Positions 45,219 to 54,441 of a stretch of DNA of 64,000 bases are shown piece after piece. Numbering within the stretch: the first letter of the stretch is position 1; every line of letters starts with the position of its first letter. Below the pieces are notes generated by a model. The model ran no database searches. It saw nothing but the letters and a program-made list of their open reading frames with translations, and was not told where the DNA came from. Source of the stretch: CAYTAU01 sp964442075 (GTDB taxonomy: Bacteria; Bacteroidota; Bacteroidia; Bacteroidales; CAYTAU01); assembly GCA_964442075.1 (NCBI GenBank), contig CAYTWH010000004.1, forward strand, positions 75,785 to 139,784, in the 5' to 3' direction. The translations under genes were made by a program, and so were the position numbers.

Positions 45219-47342
45219 TCAATTAGTTGAATCCTTATCAAATTTAACTTTACTTATTATATCCAGCTTGCTTTTAAACAATTTCACACTTTTTCTTTCA
45301 TTATCAATTTTACTTTTCATCTCATTAATAATTGATTCTGCATTTGGTGAATTAGCAAAAAAACCAATATTATTTTCTAATGTAATTACATCAGTTTCTA
45401 ATTTCTTTAGTTTTTTGGCAATATTTTCTTTTTCGTCATATATTTTTTCTTTTGCATTATATTGTTTTGAGATTCCCTCTATTTTTATCTTAAATTTGAA
45501 AATTTCCTTTTTATTGTCATCCATCTCAAGCTTATCAAAAAGCTTGTTTATTGCATCTCTATAATTATTATATAATTCACTTTTAGATTTATGAGGCACA
45601 TGACCTATTTCTGTCCATTCCTTTTGAAATTGTTTTAACATCTTAAGGTCTTCTTCTATATTTGAAACAATTGTATAGTTGGTAATTTTTTCTGTCAATT
45701 CATTTTTCTTATTCATATTTTCAACTTCCAAATCGGCTCTTGATGCAAAAAATTCAGACTTTTTATTAAAAAACACATCGCAAGCAGTTCTAAATCGTTT
45801 CCATACGATATCGGAATCCTTTTTTGATACCGGACCAATAGTTTTCCATTTTTTTTGCAAATTAAAAAAATCATCGGAAATTTTCTTCCATTCAGTACTA
45901 TTTTGAATTGCTTCTGCCTGAATACAGATGTCAGTTTTTAACTGTAAATTATTGGTTTGTTCTCCTTTAAGTTGAGAATAGAATTCTTTTTTTCTGTCGA
46001 AAAAAACATCACACGAAACTCTTAGTCGTTGATATATTGCATTATTGAATTTACGGGGAACAGGTCCAATTGTATTCCATAATTTTTGCAAATTTAATAC
46101 CTCGTTAGTTTTTTTCTCCCATTCTTTATGGGTGCTATACATGCTTTCATTAGATTGCTCAATTGTTTCACAAATTACCTGTTTTGCCAAAAGACTTTGT
46201 TCTTGTTCTTTTTTTCTTTCTTCAAAATATTCCTGTTGCTTATTGTTTATTTTTCCGGAAGCCTGTTTAAATCGTTCCCATATTTCATCACCTTTCTCTA
46301 CGGATACAGGTCCAATTTCTCTCCATTCTTCATGTAGTTTCTGCAAGTCTTTTGATGCAACAATAATATCTTCGTTTAAGAAAAGTTCTTCTGCTTTTTC
46401 GCAAAATTTGATTTTTATATCAAGATTTTTTTTAAGATCAAGATTTCTGAGTTCTTTGTTGATTTTAATATAGTTGTAAAAATTATCAACATGTAAATTA
46501 TATGTTTCCCACAAACCTTTTAGTTTAGCCTGTGGTACAAGACCTATTTCTCCCCATCGTTTTTGAAGCTCCCTAAATTCCTGAAAAGTTTTATTTACAG
46601 ATTCTTCTTTGTGTACCAAATTCTTAATTTCTTCTATTACTGTGTATTTTAATTCTAAGTTCTTCTCTTTTTCTTTTTCTATGCAGGAATTGTATTCTGT
46701 TCTTAATTCTTTATATCGTTGTAAATAAGCTTTTAAGTTTTCTTCGCAAACATTTTCACCGTAAGAAAAATCTTCTATATCACCGCCTGCTTCAACAAAT
46801 TTTTCCCTTTTTTCTTCAATTTCAGCATGCTGTTTTTTATAAAAATTAGTTTTTATAACATCAATATCATTTTTTATTTTTTGTACAGGTTTGTTTTCAA
46901 TTAATCGCTTTAAAACAGCAACTAATTCTTCTTTGCTTATTTTGGTATAATCAAATTCTTCTTCGGACTTTTCCTTAACATCTTCTATTGCTGCAGTATC
47001 TTTTTCTGATGTTTTTTCGTTAGTTTCTTTATTATTATTTAAAGATATTTCTTCTGTAACAATGTTTTCTGTTTTATTTTCAGGTTTTGCATCGTCATAA
47101 GTTTTTATATCTTCTTCTTCTCCTGAGCTTGTCGAAAGGTCCGGGTTTTCTTCTTGTATAGGTTCTACTTTTGTAGTTTCAGTATCTTTTTCCACAAGTG
47201 GTTTTTTAGTAACAACTTCTTTTAATTCTTCACTTTGTTCCTTATCTTGTTTTTGGGGTACATCATTCACTTTTTCCCCTAAAGGCTCATCAATTTGATT
47301 TTGCTCAACATCAGATAAATTCAAATTCTCTTTTTTCTCCAT
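45219..47342 (-). CDS. DUF349 repeat protein
   Basis: 707 residues. The first about 130 residues are acidic, low-complexity and probably disordered (EKVNDVPQKQDKEQSEELKE). From about 190 on, at least five DUF349 repeats follow, each a helical unit with W-x2-IG-x-V/P (WGEIGLVPQAKLKGLWETY, WREIGPVSVEKGDEIWERF, WNTIGPVPRKFNNAIYQRL, WKTIGPVSKKDSDIVWKRF, WTEIGHVPHKSKSELYNNY). A coiled-coil tail closes the protein. The family is widespread in Bacteroidota and its function is not established. First gene of the run that leads to the TonB receptor, pyrG and yidC. Confidence 0.85.
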   Translation of the reverse strand: MEKKENLNLSDVEQNQIDEPLGEKVNDVPQKQDKEQSEELKEVVTKKPLVEKDTETTKVEPIQEENPDLSTSSGEEEDIKTYDDAKPENKTENIVTEEISLNNNKETNEKTSEKDTAAIEDVKEKSEEEFDYTKISKEELVAVLKRLIENKPVQKIKNDIDVIKTNFYKKQHAEIEEKREKFVEAGGDIEDFSYGENVCEENLKAYLQRYKELRTEYNSCIEKEKEKNLELKYTVIEEIKNLVHKEESVNKTFQEFRELQKRWGEIGLVPQAKLKGLWETYNLHVDNFYNYIKINKELRNLDLKKNLDIKIKFCEKAEELFLNEDIIVASKDLQKLHEEWREIGPVSVEKGDEIWERFKQASGKINNKQQEYFEERKKEQEQSLLAKQVICETIEQSNESMYSTHKEWEKKTNEVLNLQKLWNTIGPVPRKFNNAIYQRLRVSCDVFFDRKKEFYSQLKGEQTNNLQLKTDICIQAEAIQNSTEWKKISDDFFNLQKKWKTIGPVSKKDSDIVWKRFRTACDVFFNKKSEFFASRADLEVENMNKKNELTEKITNYTIVSNIEEDLKMLKQFQKEWTEIGHVPHKSKSELYNNYRDAINKLFDKLEMDDNKKEIFKFKIKIEGISKQYNAKEKIYDEKENIAKKLKKLETDVITLENNIGFFANSPNAESIINEMKSKIDNERKSVKLFKSKLDIISKVKFDKDSTN

Positions 47343-47551
47343 TACAAGTTAAAACTTAATTAATACATTTACAGGCAAATAATGATTTTAATTTTTAAAA
47401 TTATTACTTTTTTCACAAACTTACAAAAGTATGTAATTACCCTTAATACTCAAAGATTTTGACAATATTTCTTTAAAAAATAATATTTTAGAAGATTTTG
47501 TTAAAAAAATCATTAATGTCTAATAAGCATTTTGCTTATAAAAAATATTAA
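47343..47551. other. divergent intergenic region before trmD
   Basis: About 210 bp between the DUF349 start (minus) and the trmD promoter box (plus). AT-rich with no gene or hairpin-plus-T-run. It must hold the promoter of the minus-strand run, but no exact TAnnTTTG box was found on that strand. Confidence 0.5.
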
Positions 47552-47560
47552 TAACTTTGC
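47531..47560 (+). promoter_or_regulatory. candidate promoter of trmD
   Basis: TTTG at 47531-47534, 17 bases, then TAACTTTGC at 47552-47560, an exact -7 match. Predicted leader of about 60 nt contains the repeat at 47581-47619. Confidence 0.45.
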
Positions 47561-47580
47561 AGTAAATATTGTTTTGTCTT

Positions 47581-47619
47581 TAATTCCTCCCCTTTGTGGA
47601 GGCTAGGATGGGCTTTTAC
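47581..47619 (+). repeat. 39-bp dispersed element, copy 1 (trmD leader)
   Basis: Matches 63718-63756 at 34 of 39 positions, same strand. Shared parts include ggaggctagga and gggcttttac. The first half can pair (cctcccc with tggagg around ttt). Lies between the trmD promoter box and the start codon. Confidence 0.65.
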
Positions 47620-47629
47620 TAACTTATTT

Positions 47630-48304
47630 ATGAGAATAGATATTCTAACACTATTTCCTGCTATGTTTTCCGGGCCTTTTGATATTTCGATAATTAAAAG
47701 AGCACAGGAAAAAAAAATTGCAGAGATAATACTGCACGATATTCGTGATTTTTCAAAAGATAAACACAAAAAGGTTGACGATTCTCCTTTTGGAGGAGGA
47801 GCAGGCATGGTAATGACAATTCAGCCTATTGCCGATGCAATAGGATTTTTAAAATCGCAACGCAAATACGATGAAATTATTTATTTAACACCGGATGGAG
47901 AAAAATACAATCAAAAAATTTGCAACACGCTTTCAACATTTAATAACATAATTTTGCTGTGTGGACACTACAAAGGAATTGACCAGCGAATTAGAGATGT
48001 TTTTATTACAAAAGAAATCTCAATTGGCGATTATGTGCTTTCTGGGGGAGAACTTGCTGCCGCGATTATAGTTGACAGTGTTGTAAGACTGTTGCCAGGT
48101 GTTATTTCTGATGAAACTTCTGCTTTAACCGATTCTTTTCAGGATAATTTACTTGCTCCACCTGTCTATACAAGACCTTCTGATTATAATGGATATAAGG
48201 TCCCAAAAATATTGCTTTCAGGGCATTTTGCTGAAATAGACAAATGGCGAATGGAGCAAGCCTGCGAAAAAACTAAACGCTTACGTCCTGACATTTTGGA
48301 ATAA
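47630..48304 (+). CDS. trmD: tRNA (guanine-N1)-methyltransferase
   Basis: 224 residues from the ATG at 47630 (MRIDILTLFPAMFSGPFD); an upstream ATG at 47594 lies within the repeat element and is rejected. SPOUT-class knot: GGGAGMVMTIQPIADAI, LLCGHYKGIDQRI, EISIGDYVLSGGELAAAII, then LLAPPVYTRPSDYNGYKVP and LLSGHFAEIDKWR. Methylates G37 next to the anticodon, preventing +1 frameshifts. Stands alone rather than in the rpsP-rimM-trmD-rplS operon of Proteobacteria, as usual in Bacteroidota. Confidence 0.97.
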   Translation: MRIDILTLFPAMFSGPFDISIIKRAQEKKIAEIILHDIRDFSKDKHKKVDDSPFGGGAGMVMTIQPIADAIGFLKSQRKYDEIIYLTPDGEKYNQKICNTLSTFNNIILLCGHYKGIDQRIRDVFITKEISIGDYVLSGGELAAAIIVDSVVRLLPGVISDETSALTDSFQDNLLAPPVYTRPSDYNGYKVPKILLSGHFAEIDKWRMEQACEKTKRLRPDILE

Positions 48305-48371
48305 AAAACTATTTTTTATCTAACAAATTTTACAATTTTTCTGTTTTAGTTTACGACCTTGGAGCAATATA

Positions 48372-49373
48372 TCAAATTTTATATTCAAAATTAATATAAA
48401 CCATTTGAGAATTATTAATATCATTGGCCTCAGGCAACCAGCTTTGATAATTGGCGGATATTTTAATTTTTTTAATTGGAGAAAATTGAACTCCTCCAAT
48501 TATTGCTTCTCCATTTTTAGTGTAATTCCAAGGATTTTCTTCACCGCTTAAAATATTTGATTCAAGCTTATCATATCTACCAAATATTTGCCATTTTTCA
48601 TTTACATTATATATTCCGAAAATAGAAAACCCGTATAGATTATGATCAATATCAAGCTCATTATTTTTTTGATAATTGTATCCTCCTCCAAGTGAAAATA
48701 GATTCTCAAACCGATATCCAATAAACGATGCAATAGTTGATTGAGCTACACTTTTTTCGGAATAATCGTAATAAAACCTTGCAGAAAAACCTTTAAAAGG
48801 AAACAATGAAATACCTGCTCCGGTTTTATATGTATTATCTATTTGGAGACTTTTATAACCTTCACCATTCATAATTGTAAAATCTACACTTACATATTTG
48901 TTTAGTTTATAAAGTACACTTGAGCCAATATCTGCACTTGAACCAAGTTTGTATTTATCCTGAAATGATCTTTCAATATACCTGTGTGCCCAGAATTTTT
49001 CCTGAAACTTAAATTGATGTAAATTTATAATTCCAAAATTCCATGTAAGATTTCCTTTTTTATAACTAAGTTCAGCTGTTTTAAAATACGCATATCTTCT
49101 TAATAACGAATATTGTGATTCATCATTGGGACTTCCAATATCAAGTTTTATGCAAGTGGAAAATTCTTCCGACATTTGATATTTATATCCAAGATATGCT
49201 CGCTTTATTTCAAATCCCGAACTATTGTTTTCATCTGTAATGCTTGTATTAAAATTACTGAAGATACTCACAATTGGTTCCCCTTTTGGAACAAATTCAG
49301 TTGTATCGCTATTCTCTGAAAACAAATTAAATGAAATTAACATGAATGCAATAAAAAAATGAAAGTATCTCAT
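48372..49373 (-). CDS. phosphate-selective porin (OprP/OprO-like)
   Basis: 333 residues. Signal peptide (MRYFHFFIAFMLISFNLFSE). The barrel part has the OprP-type opening with FEIKRAYLGYKYQMSEEFSTCIKLDIGSP, then AYFKTAELSYKKGNLTWNFGIINLHQF, RSFQDKYKLGSSADIGSSVLYK and a final INFEYKI. It follows the Pit-type transporter gene on the same strand, 19 bp apart, so together they would move phosphate across the outer and then the inner membrane. Ion preference is inferred from this context. Confidence 0.75.
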   Translation of the reverse strand: MRYFHFFIAFMLISFNLFSENSDTTEFVPKGEPIVSIFSNFNTSITDENNSSGFEIKRAYLGYKYQMSEEFSTCIKLDIGSPNDESQYSLLRRYAYFKTAELSYKKGNLTWNFGIINLHQFKFQEKFWAHRYIERSFQDKYKLGSSADIGSSVLYKLNKYVSVDFTIMNGEGYKSLQIDNTYKTGAGISLFPFKGFSARFYYDYSEKSVAQSTIASFIGYRFENLFSLGGGYNYQKNNELDIDHNLYGFSIFGIYNVNEKWQIFGRYDKLESNILSGEENPWNYTKNGEAIIGGVQFSPIKKIKISANYQSWLPEANDINNSQMVYINFEYKI

Positions 49374-49392
49374 ATTTTAAATCTATAGCTTT

Positions 49393-51639
49393 CTATTTAT
49401 TAAATTTAACAAAATCTCTGTGAGCTTTTAACAAATTTATACCAAATAATAACATATTTTTTGTTTCGTGATATATTCCAAGATATAACATGCTGTTTTT
49501 TGTGCCAATCTCTTCTGCTTTAATCCTTTTTATTTGCTTTTTACGATATTCATCAATTTTTTCAAGTATATTTTGTTGTTGAGCAATAATTTCATCTACG
49601 TAAGCATATTTTTGAGTTTCCAGTAATCTGAGAATTTCATCGATCAGGTTTATAACATTTTGCTTAACATCTGTTAGATCTTCGATTTGTGAAGGCAACA
49701 GTGCTTTGTGATTATTGTCAACATGCTCAAAAGCCGGTTTAGAAATATATGTTAAACAATGAGTTGTTTCACGAAGATAATCTAATACTTGAACATAATA
49801 AGGACCTGTTTCAATAGAATCTTCATGAAACTTACTTATAGTTTTGTGAACATTATCTTTCAACTTTTTTGTTTCTTTATTTATATCCGCAACATGTTTT
49901 ACTTGATTTTTTAAAGTTTTTCTATCTTCTTTAATCAAGCCATCTATTGTTTTACTATAAACTTCAGAAACACTTTGTAATATTATGGAAACGTTTAAAT
50001 TACATCTTTCTGTAATATTTTCAGGATGTATTGTATCATCGATATCCATTTCCTGAATTTTAGCTTTTTCTGTTTCTTTTCTTTTATGTATTTTTCTTGT
50101 TTTTAAAACTATTAATATTGCAATTATTAAAAGAATCACAACTCCAATAATTCCCCCCCAGTTAATAATGTTAGCAACAACAAATGCCATAGAAAACGCA
50201 AATATTGCTGTAAAAAACCATCCACCAATTACAGATATAACACCGGTTATTCTATAAACAGCGCTTTCTCTTCCCCATGATCTGTCTGCTAGAGATGTTC
50301 CCATGGCTACCATAAATGTAACGTATGTAGTTGAAAGAGGAAGTTTCATTGATGTTGCAAATGAAATAAGGATACCTGCAAGAACTAAATTTACAGAAGC
50401 TCTTAGCATATCAAATGCCGGTTTATCACCTTGTTTTAAAACTTTATCTTTGTAAAGCGATTGGTCAAATCTTTTGTTAATACCTGTTTTTATACTTTTT
50501 GGAACAATAACATCAATCCCTTGTCCTAAGTTTTTGAAAACCCTAACAATAGAACGGGCAAAATATGAAGAGCCAAATCTCTCATCTCCTTTATCTTGCC
50601 TGCTTAAATCTATTTCTGTTTTCATAACAGTTCTAGCTTTTCTAGATAACCATAAAGCTGTTACCATTATTAAGCCGGCAATTATTAGCAAAAAAGTATC
50701 CGTTTTTACTTTTCCTGTAAGTGATGCCATAGAAAATGTATCTGCACTGGCTCCGGGATCTGCCATAAATGTTTTAAACGACTCAAAACCAGCCAAAGGA
50801 ACACCTATAAAGTTTACAAGATCGTTTCCTGCAAACGCCATTGCAAGAGCAAAAGTCCCAACCAGTACAATAGTTTTTAAAATATTAATCCGGAATATCC
50901 ACATTAATAACTGAAGCAATATTGTCCATCCAATTAAACTTATTCCAATTATCTCAAGAGCATTATCTGTTATCCATTTTTTTGAATCATCATCCATAAA
51001 AGAAGCTCCTTTAGCTCCTTTAATAAGCATAAAATATGTTATAGCCGTAATCGCAATTCCACCCCATATCGCTCCAAAATATTTTAATTTTTTCTCATAA
51101 TTAAAAGTAAATAATAATCTTGTTAAAAATTGCACTAAAGCTCCCGAAGAAAATGCAACAACAATAGACAATAGAATACCAACTATAATGGCAAGAGCTT
51201 TTCCTGTATTAATATACTCTTCTATGCCAAGTGCATTTGGATTATTATATATTTTAATTATTGAAATTGCCACAGCTGCACCAAGTAATTCAAAAACTAT
51301 TGATACAGTGGTTGATGTTGGTAATCCAAAAGTGTTGAAAAGGTCGAGGAGAAGAATATCCGTGAGCATTACTGCCATGAAAATTATCATGATCTCCGAA
51401 AAATAAAAATGCTCAGGGTGAAATATCCCTTTACGTGCTACTTCCATCATGCCATTAGAAAACATAGCCCCTGACAAAATCCCAAATGCAGCTACTATCA
51501 TAATAATTCTAAAGGGTGCCGCTTTTGCGCCAACTGCAGAATTTAAAAAGTTTACAGCATCATTACTAACACCTACAATAAGGTCGGAAATTGCAAGTAC
51601 AAAAAGAATAATTACAAATATTAAATATATATTATCCAT
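49393..51639 (-). CDS. PiT family inorganic phosphate transporter with PhoU-like C-terminal domain
   Basis: 748 residues. The N-terminal about 530 residues are a PHO4/PiT permease: SDLIVGVSNDAVNFLNSAVG and GTFALAMAFAGNDLVNFIGVPLAG carry the two GANDxxN-like signatures, with GLPTSTTVSIVFELLGAA and MKLPLSTTYVTFMVAMGTSLADRSWG as the paired inner motifs. The last about 210 residues are soluble and helical (NLNVSIILQSVSEVYSKTIDGLI, YLRETTHCLTYISKPAFEHVDNNHKAL), like PhoU/DUF47 proteins that usually accompany PiT as a separate gene. Here both are in one chain. Proton- or sodium-driven phosphate uptake in the inner membrane. Confidence 0.88.
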   Translation of the reverse strand: MDNIYLIFVIILFVLAISDLIVGVSNDAVNFLNSAVGAKAAPFRIIMIVAAFGILSGAMFSNGMMEVARKGIFHPEHFYFSEIMIIFMAVMLTDILLLDLFNTFGLPTSTTVSIVFELLGAAVAISIIKIYNNPNALGIEEYINTGKALAIIVGILLSIVVAFSSGALVQFLTRLLFTFNYEKKLKYFGAIWGGIAITAITYFMLIKGAKGASFMDDDSKKWITDNALEIIGISLIGWTILLQLLMWIFRINILKTIVLVGTFALAMAFAGNDLVNFIGVPLAGFESFKTFMADPGASADTFSMASLTGKVKTDTFLLIIAGLIMVTALWLSRKARTVMKTEIDLSRQDKGDERFGSSYFARSIVRVFKNLGQGIDVIVPKSIKTGINKRFDQSLYKDKVLKQGDKPAFDMLRASVNLVLAGILISFATSMKLPLSTTYVTFMVAMGTSLADRSWGRESAVYRITGVISVIGGWFFTAIFAFSMAFVVANIINWGGIIGVVILLIIAILIVLKTRKIHKRKETEKAKIQEMDIDDTIHPENITERCNLNVSIILQSVSEVYSKTIDGLIKEDRKTLKNQVKHVADINKETKKLKDNVHKTISKFHEDSIETGPYYVQVLDYLRETTHCLTYISKPAFEHVDNNHKALLPSQIEDLTDVKQNVINLIDEILRLLETQKYAYVDEIIAQQQNILEKIDEYRKKQIKRIKAEEIGTKNSMLYLGIYHETKNMLLFGINLLKAHRDFVKFNK

Positions 51640-51851
51640 AATAATTTGTTATTAAAATTTATGGTAAAAATATTTTGTTTGGGAATAAAAGATGTTCTCT
51701 GAGTATTATTTTAATATTAAGTTAATGTTAACAGGGCTATTTATGATTGAAAAACATAAAAATGGTGAAACTCTAAGTCGAAGTTAACCATCGCTAATAC
51801 AGGTAGTTAGACTTTTTTAAGTCTCCTATTGCATAATCGGGGTTTAATTTC
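51640..51851. other. divergent intergenic region, no gene
   Basis: About 210 bp between the PiT gene (minus) and the ychF promoter. AT-rich, stops in all frames. No Pho-box-like direct repeat was recognised. Confidence 0.5.
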
Positions 51852-51859
51852 TAAATTTG
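51828..51859 (+). promoter_or_regulatory. candidate promoter of ychF
   Basis: ATTG at 51828-51831, 20 bases, then TAAATTTG at 51852-51859, an exact -7 match. ATG at 51879 lies 19 nt after the box. Confidence 0.5.
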
Positions 51860-51878
51860 CATCCTTAAAAAAAACATT

Positions 51879-52976
51879 ATGGCACTAAAATGCGGTATAA
51901 TAGGCATTACTAATACAGGCAAAACAACCTTATTTAATTGTATTTCAAATACGAAAAGAGAAACAAGTAATTTTGCTTTTAGCACAAATAAATCAAATAT
52001 GGGGATTATTAAAGTTCCCGATAACAGATTATATGAACTTGAAAAACTACAGCCTACCGAAAAAGTAATTCATACCACAATAGAAATTATTGATGTGCCG
52101 GGATTAACCAAGGGTTCAAGTCAGGGAGAAGGTGTTGGCAATAAATTTCTTGCCGATATTCGTAATACCGATGCACTTATTCATGTTTTACGTTGTTTTG
52201 ATGATGACAATTTGCCCCACGTTGATGAAAGTGTTGATCCTGTTCGTGATAAGGAAAATATTGATCTTGAATTACAAATAAAAGACCTTGAATTAATTGA
52301 ACGAAAAATAGAAAAACAAAATAAAATTGTAAAATCGGGCGATAAAGATGCAAAACACACACTTGAGATACTGAATATTTATAAAGAACATTTAGAGAAT
52401 TTTCAAAGTGTCCGCACTGTATCTGTTAGTGATGATGATAAAAAAGTTGTTGCCGATCTTGAATTATTATCTGCCAAACCAATAATGTATGTTTGCAATG
52501 TTGATGAAAATTCTGCTGTTAATGGAAATAAATATGTAGAGCAAGTTAAAGATGCTGTAAAAGATGAAAATACATCTGTTTTAATAATTGCTGCCGGTGC
52601 AGAAGCTGATATTACTGAACTTGAAACTAAAGAAGAACAATTAGAATTTCTTAATGATATAGGATTAAAAGAACCGGGTGTAAATAAATTTGTAAGAACA
52701 GCTTACGACTTATTAAATTTAAGGACTTTTTTTACTATTGGGCCTAAAGAAAATCGTGCATGGACAATTAAAAAAGGGATGTCTGTTTCGCAGGCTGCCG
52801 GAGTTATACATAGTGATTTGGAACGGGGATTTATACGGGCGGAAGTTATAAAATATGACGATTTTATTGAGCTTAAAAGTGAAAATGCATGTAAAGAAAA
52901 AGGAAAGCTATGTGTAGAGGGAAAAAACTATATTGTACAAGACGGTGATTTATTGCATATACGATTTAATGTGTAA
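51879..52976 (+). CDS. ychF: redox-regulated ATPase/GTPase YchF (Obg family)
   Basis: 365 residues, normal length. P-loop GITNTGKTTLFN near residue 7, G3-type IIDVPGLTKGSSQGEGVGNKFLADIR, the NVDE motif near 207 (in place of NKxD, which gives ATP preference in this family), and a C-terminal TGS domain (RTFFTIGPKENRAWTIKKG, GFIRAEVIKYDDF). The P-loop reads NTGKTT where most YchF have NVGKST. YchF binds ribosomes and tempers stress responses. Ten bp before the response regulator gene, with its own promoter upstream. Confidence 0.95.
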   Translation: MALKCGIIGITNTGKTTLFNCISNTKRETSNFAFSTNKSNMGIIKVPDNRLYELEKLQPTEKVIHTTIEIIDVPGLTKGSSQGEGVGNKFLADIRNTDALIHVLRCFDDDNLPHVDESVDPVRDKENIDLELQIKDLELIERKIEKQNKIVKSGDKDAKHTLEILNIYKEHLENFQSVRTVSVSDDDKKVVADLELLSAKPIMYVCNVDENSAVNGNKYVEQVKDAVKDENTSVLIIAAGAEADITELETKEEQLEFLNDIGLKEPGVNKFVRTAYDLLNLRTFFTIGPKENRAWTIKKGMSVSQAAGVIHSDLERGFIRAEVIKYDDFIELKSENACKEKGKLCVEGKNYIVQDGDLLHIRFNV

Positions 52977-52985
52977 TTAAAAATA

Positions 52986-53690
52986 ATGGTCATGAGTACC
53001 GATATAAAAATATTATTAGTTGATGATGAACCTGATATTATAGAGTTTCTTAGCTATAATTTGAAAAAAGAGGGCTTTAATATATTTACTGCCCAAAACG
53101 GTATTGAAGCTATAAAAAAGGCAAAAGAAATAAAGCCCGATCTTATTCTTTTAGATGTAATGATGCCCGAAATGGATGGTATTGAGGTTTGCGAAAAAAT
53201 TAGAGAGATCTCCGAAATAAATGAAACGATTATTGCATTTCTAACTGCCCGTGGCGAAGATTATTCTCAAATTGCAGGATTTGATGCGGGTGCAGATGAT
53301 TATATTACCAAGCCAATAAAACCAAAAGTTCTTATAAGCAGAATTAAAGCGTTATTAAAGCGAACAGAAAAAAAAATAAAGACAGAAAAAATTAATTTAG
53401 TATTAAATAATGGAAATTTAATTATTGATACCGAAAAATACATAATTACATTAAATGGGGATGAAATCTCCTTGCCCAAAAAAGAGTTTGAATTATTGAA
53501 TTTATTAGCATCTAATCCGGGGAAAGTATTTGTTAGAGATGATATTTTTGATAAAATATGGGGAGAAGAAGTAATTGTTGGAGAAAGAACAATTGATGTT
53601 CATGTAAGAAAGCTAAGAGAAAAATTAGGCGATGATCTTATTCAAACAATTAAAGGTGTTGGGTATAAGTTGAATCAAAAAATGTTGTGA
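52986..53690 (+). CDS. OmpR/PhoB-family response regulator
   Basis: 234 residues. Receiver domain with acidic pocket LLVDDEPD, phosphoacceptor Asp in LILLDVMMPEMDGIEV near residue 57, the Thr in AFLTARGED and Lys in YITKPIKP. Winged-helix domain with LPKKEFELLNLLASNPGKVFVRDDIFDKIWG and TIDVHVRKLREKLG, ending TIKGVGYKLN. An alternative ATG at 52992 (MSTDIK) is equally possible. No histidine kinase gene adjoins it, so the partner must be elsewhere. The nearby phosphate transport genes make a PhoB-like role an option, not a finding. Confidence 0.92.
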   Translation: MVMSTDIKILLVDDEPDIIEFLSYNLKKEGFNIFTAQNGIEAIKKAKEIKPDLILLDVMMPEMDGIEVCEKIREISEINETIIAFLTARGEDYSQIAGFDAGADDYITKPIKPKVLISRIKALLKRTEKKIKTEKINLVLNNGNLIIDTEKYIITLNGDEISLPKKEFELLNLLASNPGKVFVRDDIFDKIWGEEVIVGERTIDVHVRKLREKLGDDLIQTIKGVGYKLNQKML

Positions 53691-53706
53691 TTTTCTAAAA
53701 CACGAA

Positions 53707-54426
53707 TTACTTTTTCTTAGATTTTTCGAGACTTAAAATCTTAAATTCTATTCTGTTATTTCTTGCTCTTCCTTCTTTGTCGGAATTAAATCCTATTGGT
53801 GTAGTTTGACCATATCCTTTTACTATAATGCGATCTGCTTTAATACCTTTGTCTGAAATATAATCTATTATTGTCTGCGCTCTTTTTTTAGATATTACCA
53901 AATTATCTTCCGGTGTCCATTTGTTGTCAGTATGTCCACCAATTTCTATTTGTATTTTTTTATTTACTTTAAGAAATTCAATAAATCTTTTTAATTCAGG
54001 TATTGATGCATCTTTTATTTCTGCAGATTTTTTCTTAAAAAACACATTATTTAAAATTATTGTCTGATCAACTTTTAAGGGTGCAAGAAAAAGATTCTGT
54101 TCATCAATCTCTGTATATTCCTTAAGTTCTGACACATCAAGATTTTTTGTAACACTATAATAACCTTCTGCCAGAGCAAGATACCCATAGTTTTTTCCGA
54201 AAGGTAAAATTATTTTATAATCGCCTGTTAGCGGGTTTGTTCTTGCAATCCCGGCTTCTTTCCCTTCTGGTAATATTTCATAAACAATTTTAACATCTAC
54301 CTCAACAGGTCGCATTGTTCTTTCATTTAAAACCCTTCCCGAAATTAAAACAACGGGATTAGGACCCTGAGCATAAATGCCAACAACATTTATAATTAAA
54401 AATAGATATATTGCTATAAATTTCAT
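53707..54426 (-). CDS. OmpA family peptidoglycan-binding protein
   Basis: 239 residues. Signal peptide (MKFIAIYLFLIINVVGIYAQ), a beta-sandwich N-terminal part (SGRVLNERTMRPVEVDVKIVYEILPEG, like CarboxypepD_reg-type domains) and an OmpA_C domain from about 125: NVFFKKKSAEIKDASIPEL, IEIGGHTDN near residue 163, LVISKKRAQTIIDYI, RARNNRIEFKIL. The latter binds diaminopimelate in peptidoglycan. Without a barrel or lipobox it is probably a periplasmic linker. Convergent with the response regulator; 15 bp downstream of comM. Confidence 0.85.
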   Translation of the reverse strand: MKFIAIYLFLIINVVGIYAQGPNPVVLISGRVLNERTMRPVEVDVKIVYEILPEGKEAGIARTNPLTGDYKIILPFGKNYGYLALAEGYYSVTKNLDVSELKEYTEIDEQNLFLAPLKVDQTIILNNVFFKKKSAEIKDASIPELKRFIEFLKVNKKIQIEIGGHTDNKWTPEDNLVISKKRAQTIIDYISDKGIKADRIIVKGYGQTTPIGFNSDKEGRARNNRIEFKILSLEKSKKK

Positions 54427-54441
54427 GTGTTTATAATTTAT

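Noticed and set aside
46045..46473. Plus-strand frame opposite the DUF349 gene
   Set aside because: Shadow of the repeated W-x2-IG motifs; composition follows the real gene on the other strand.
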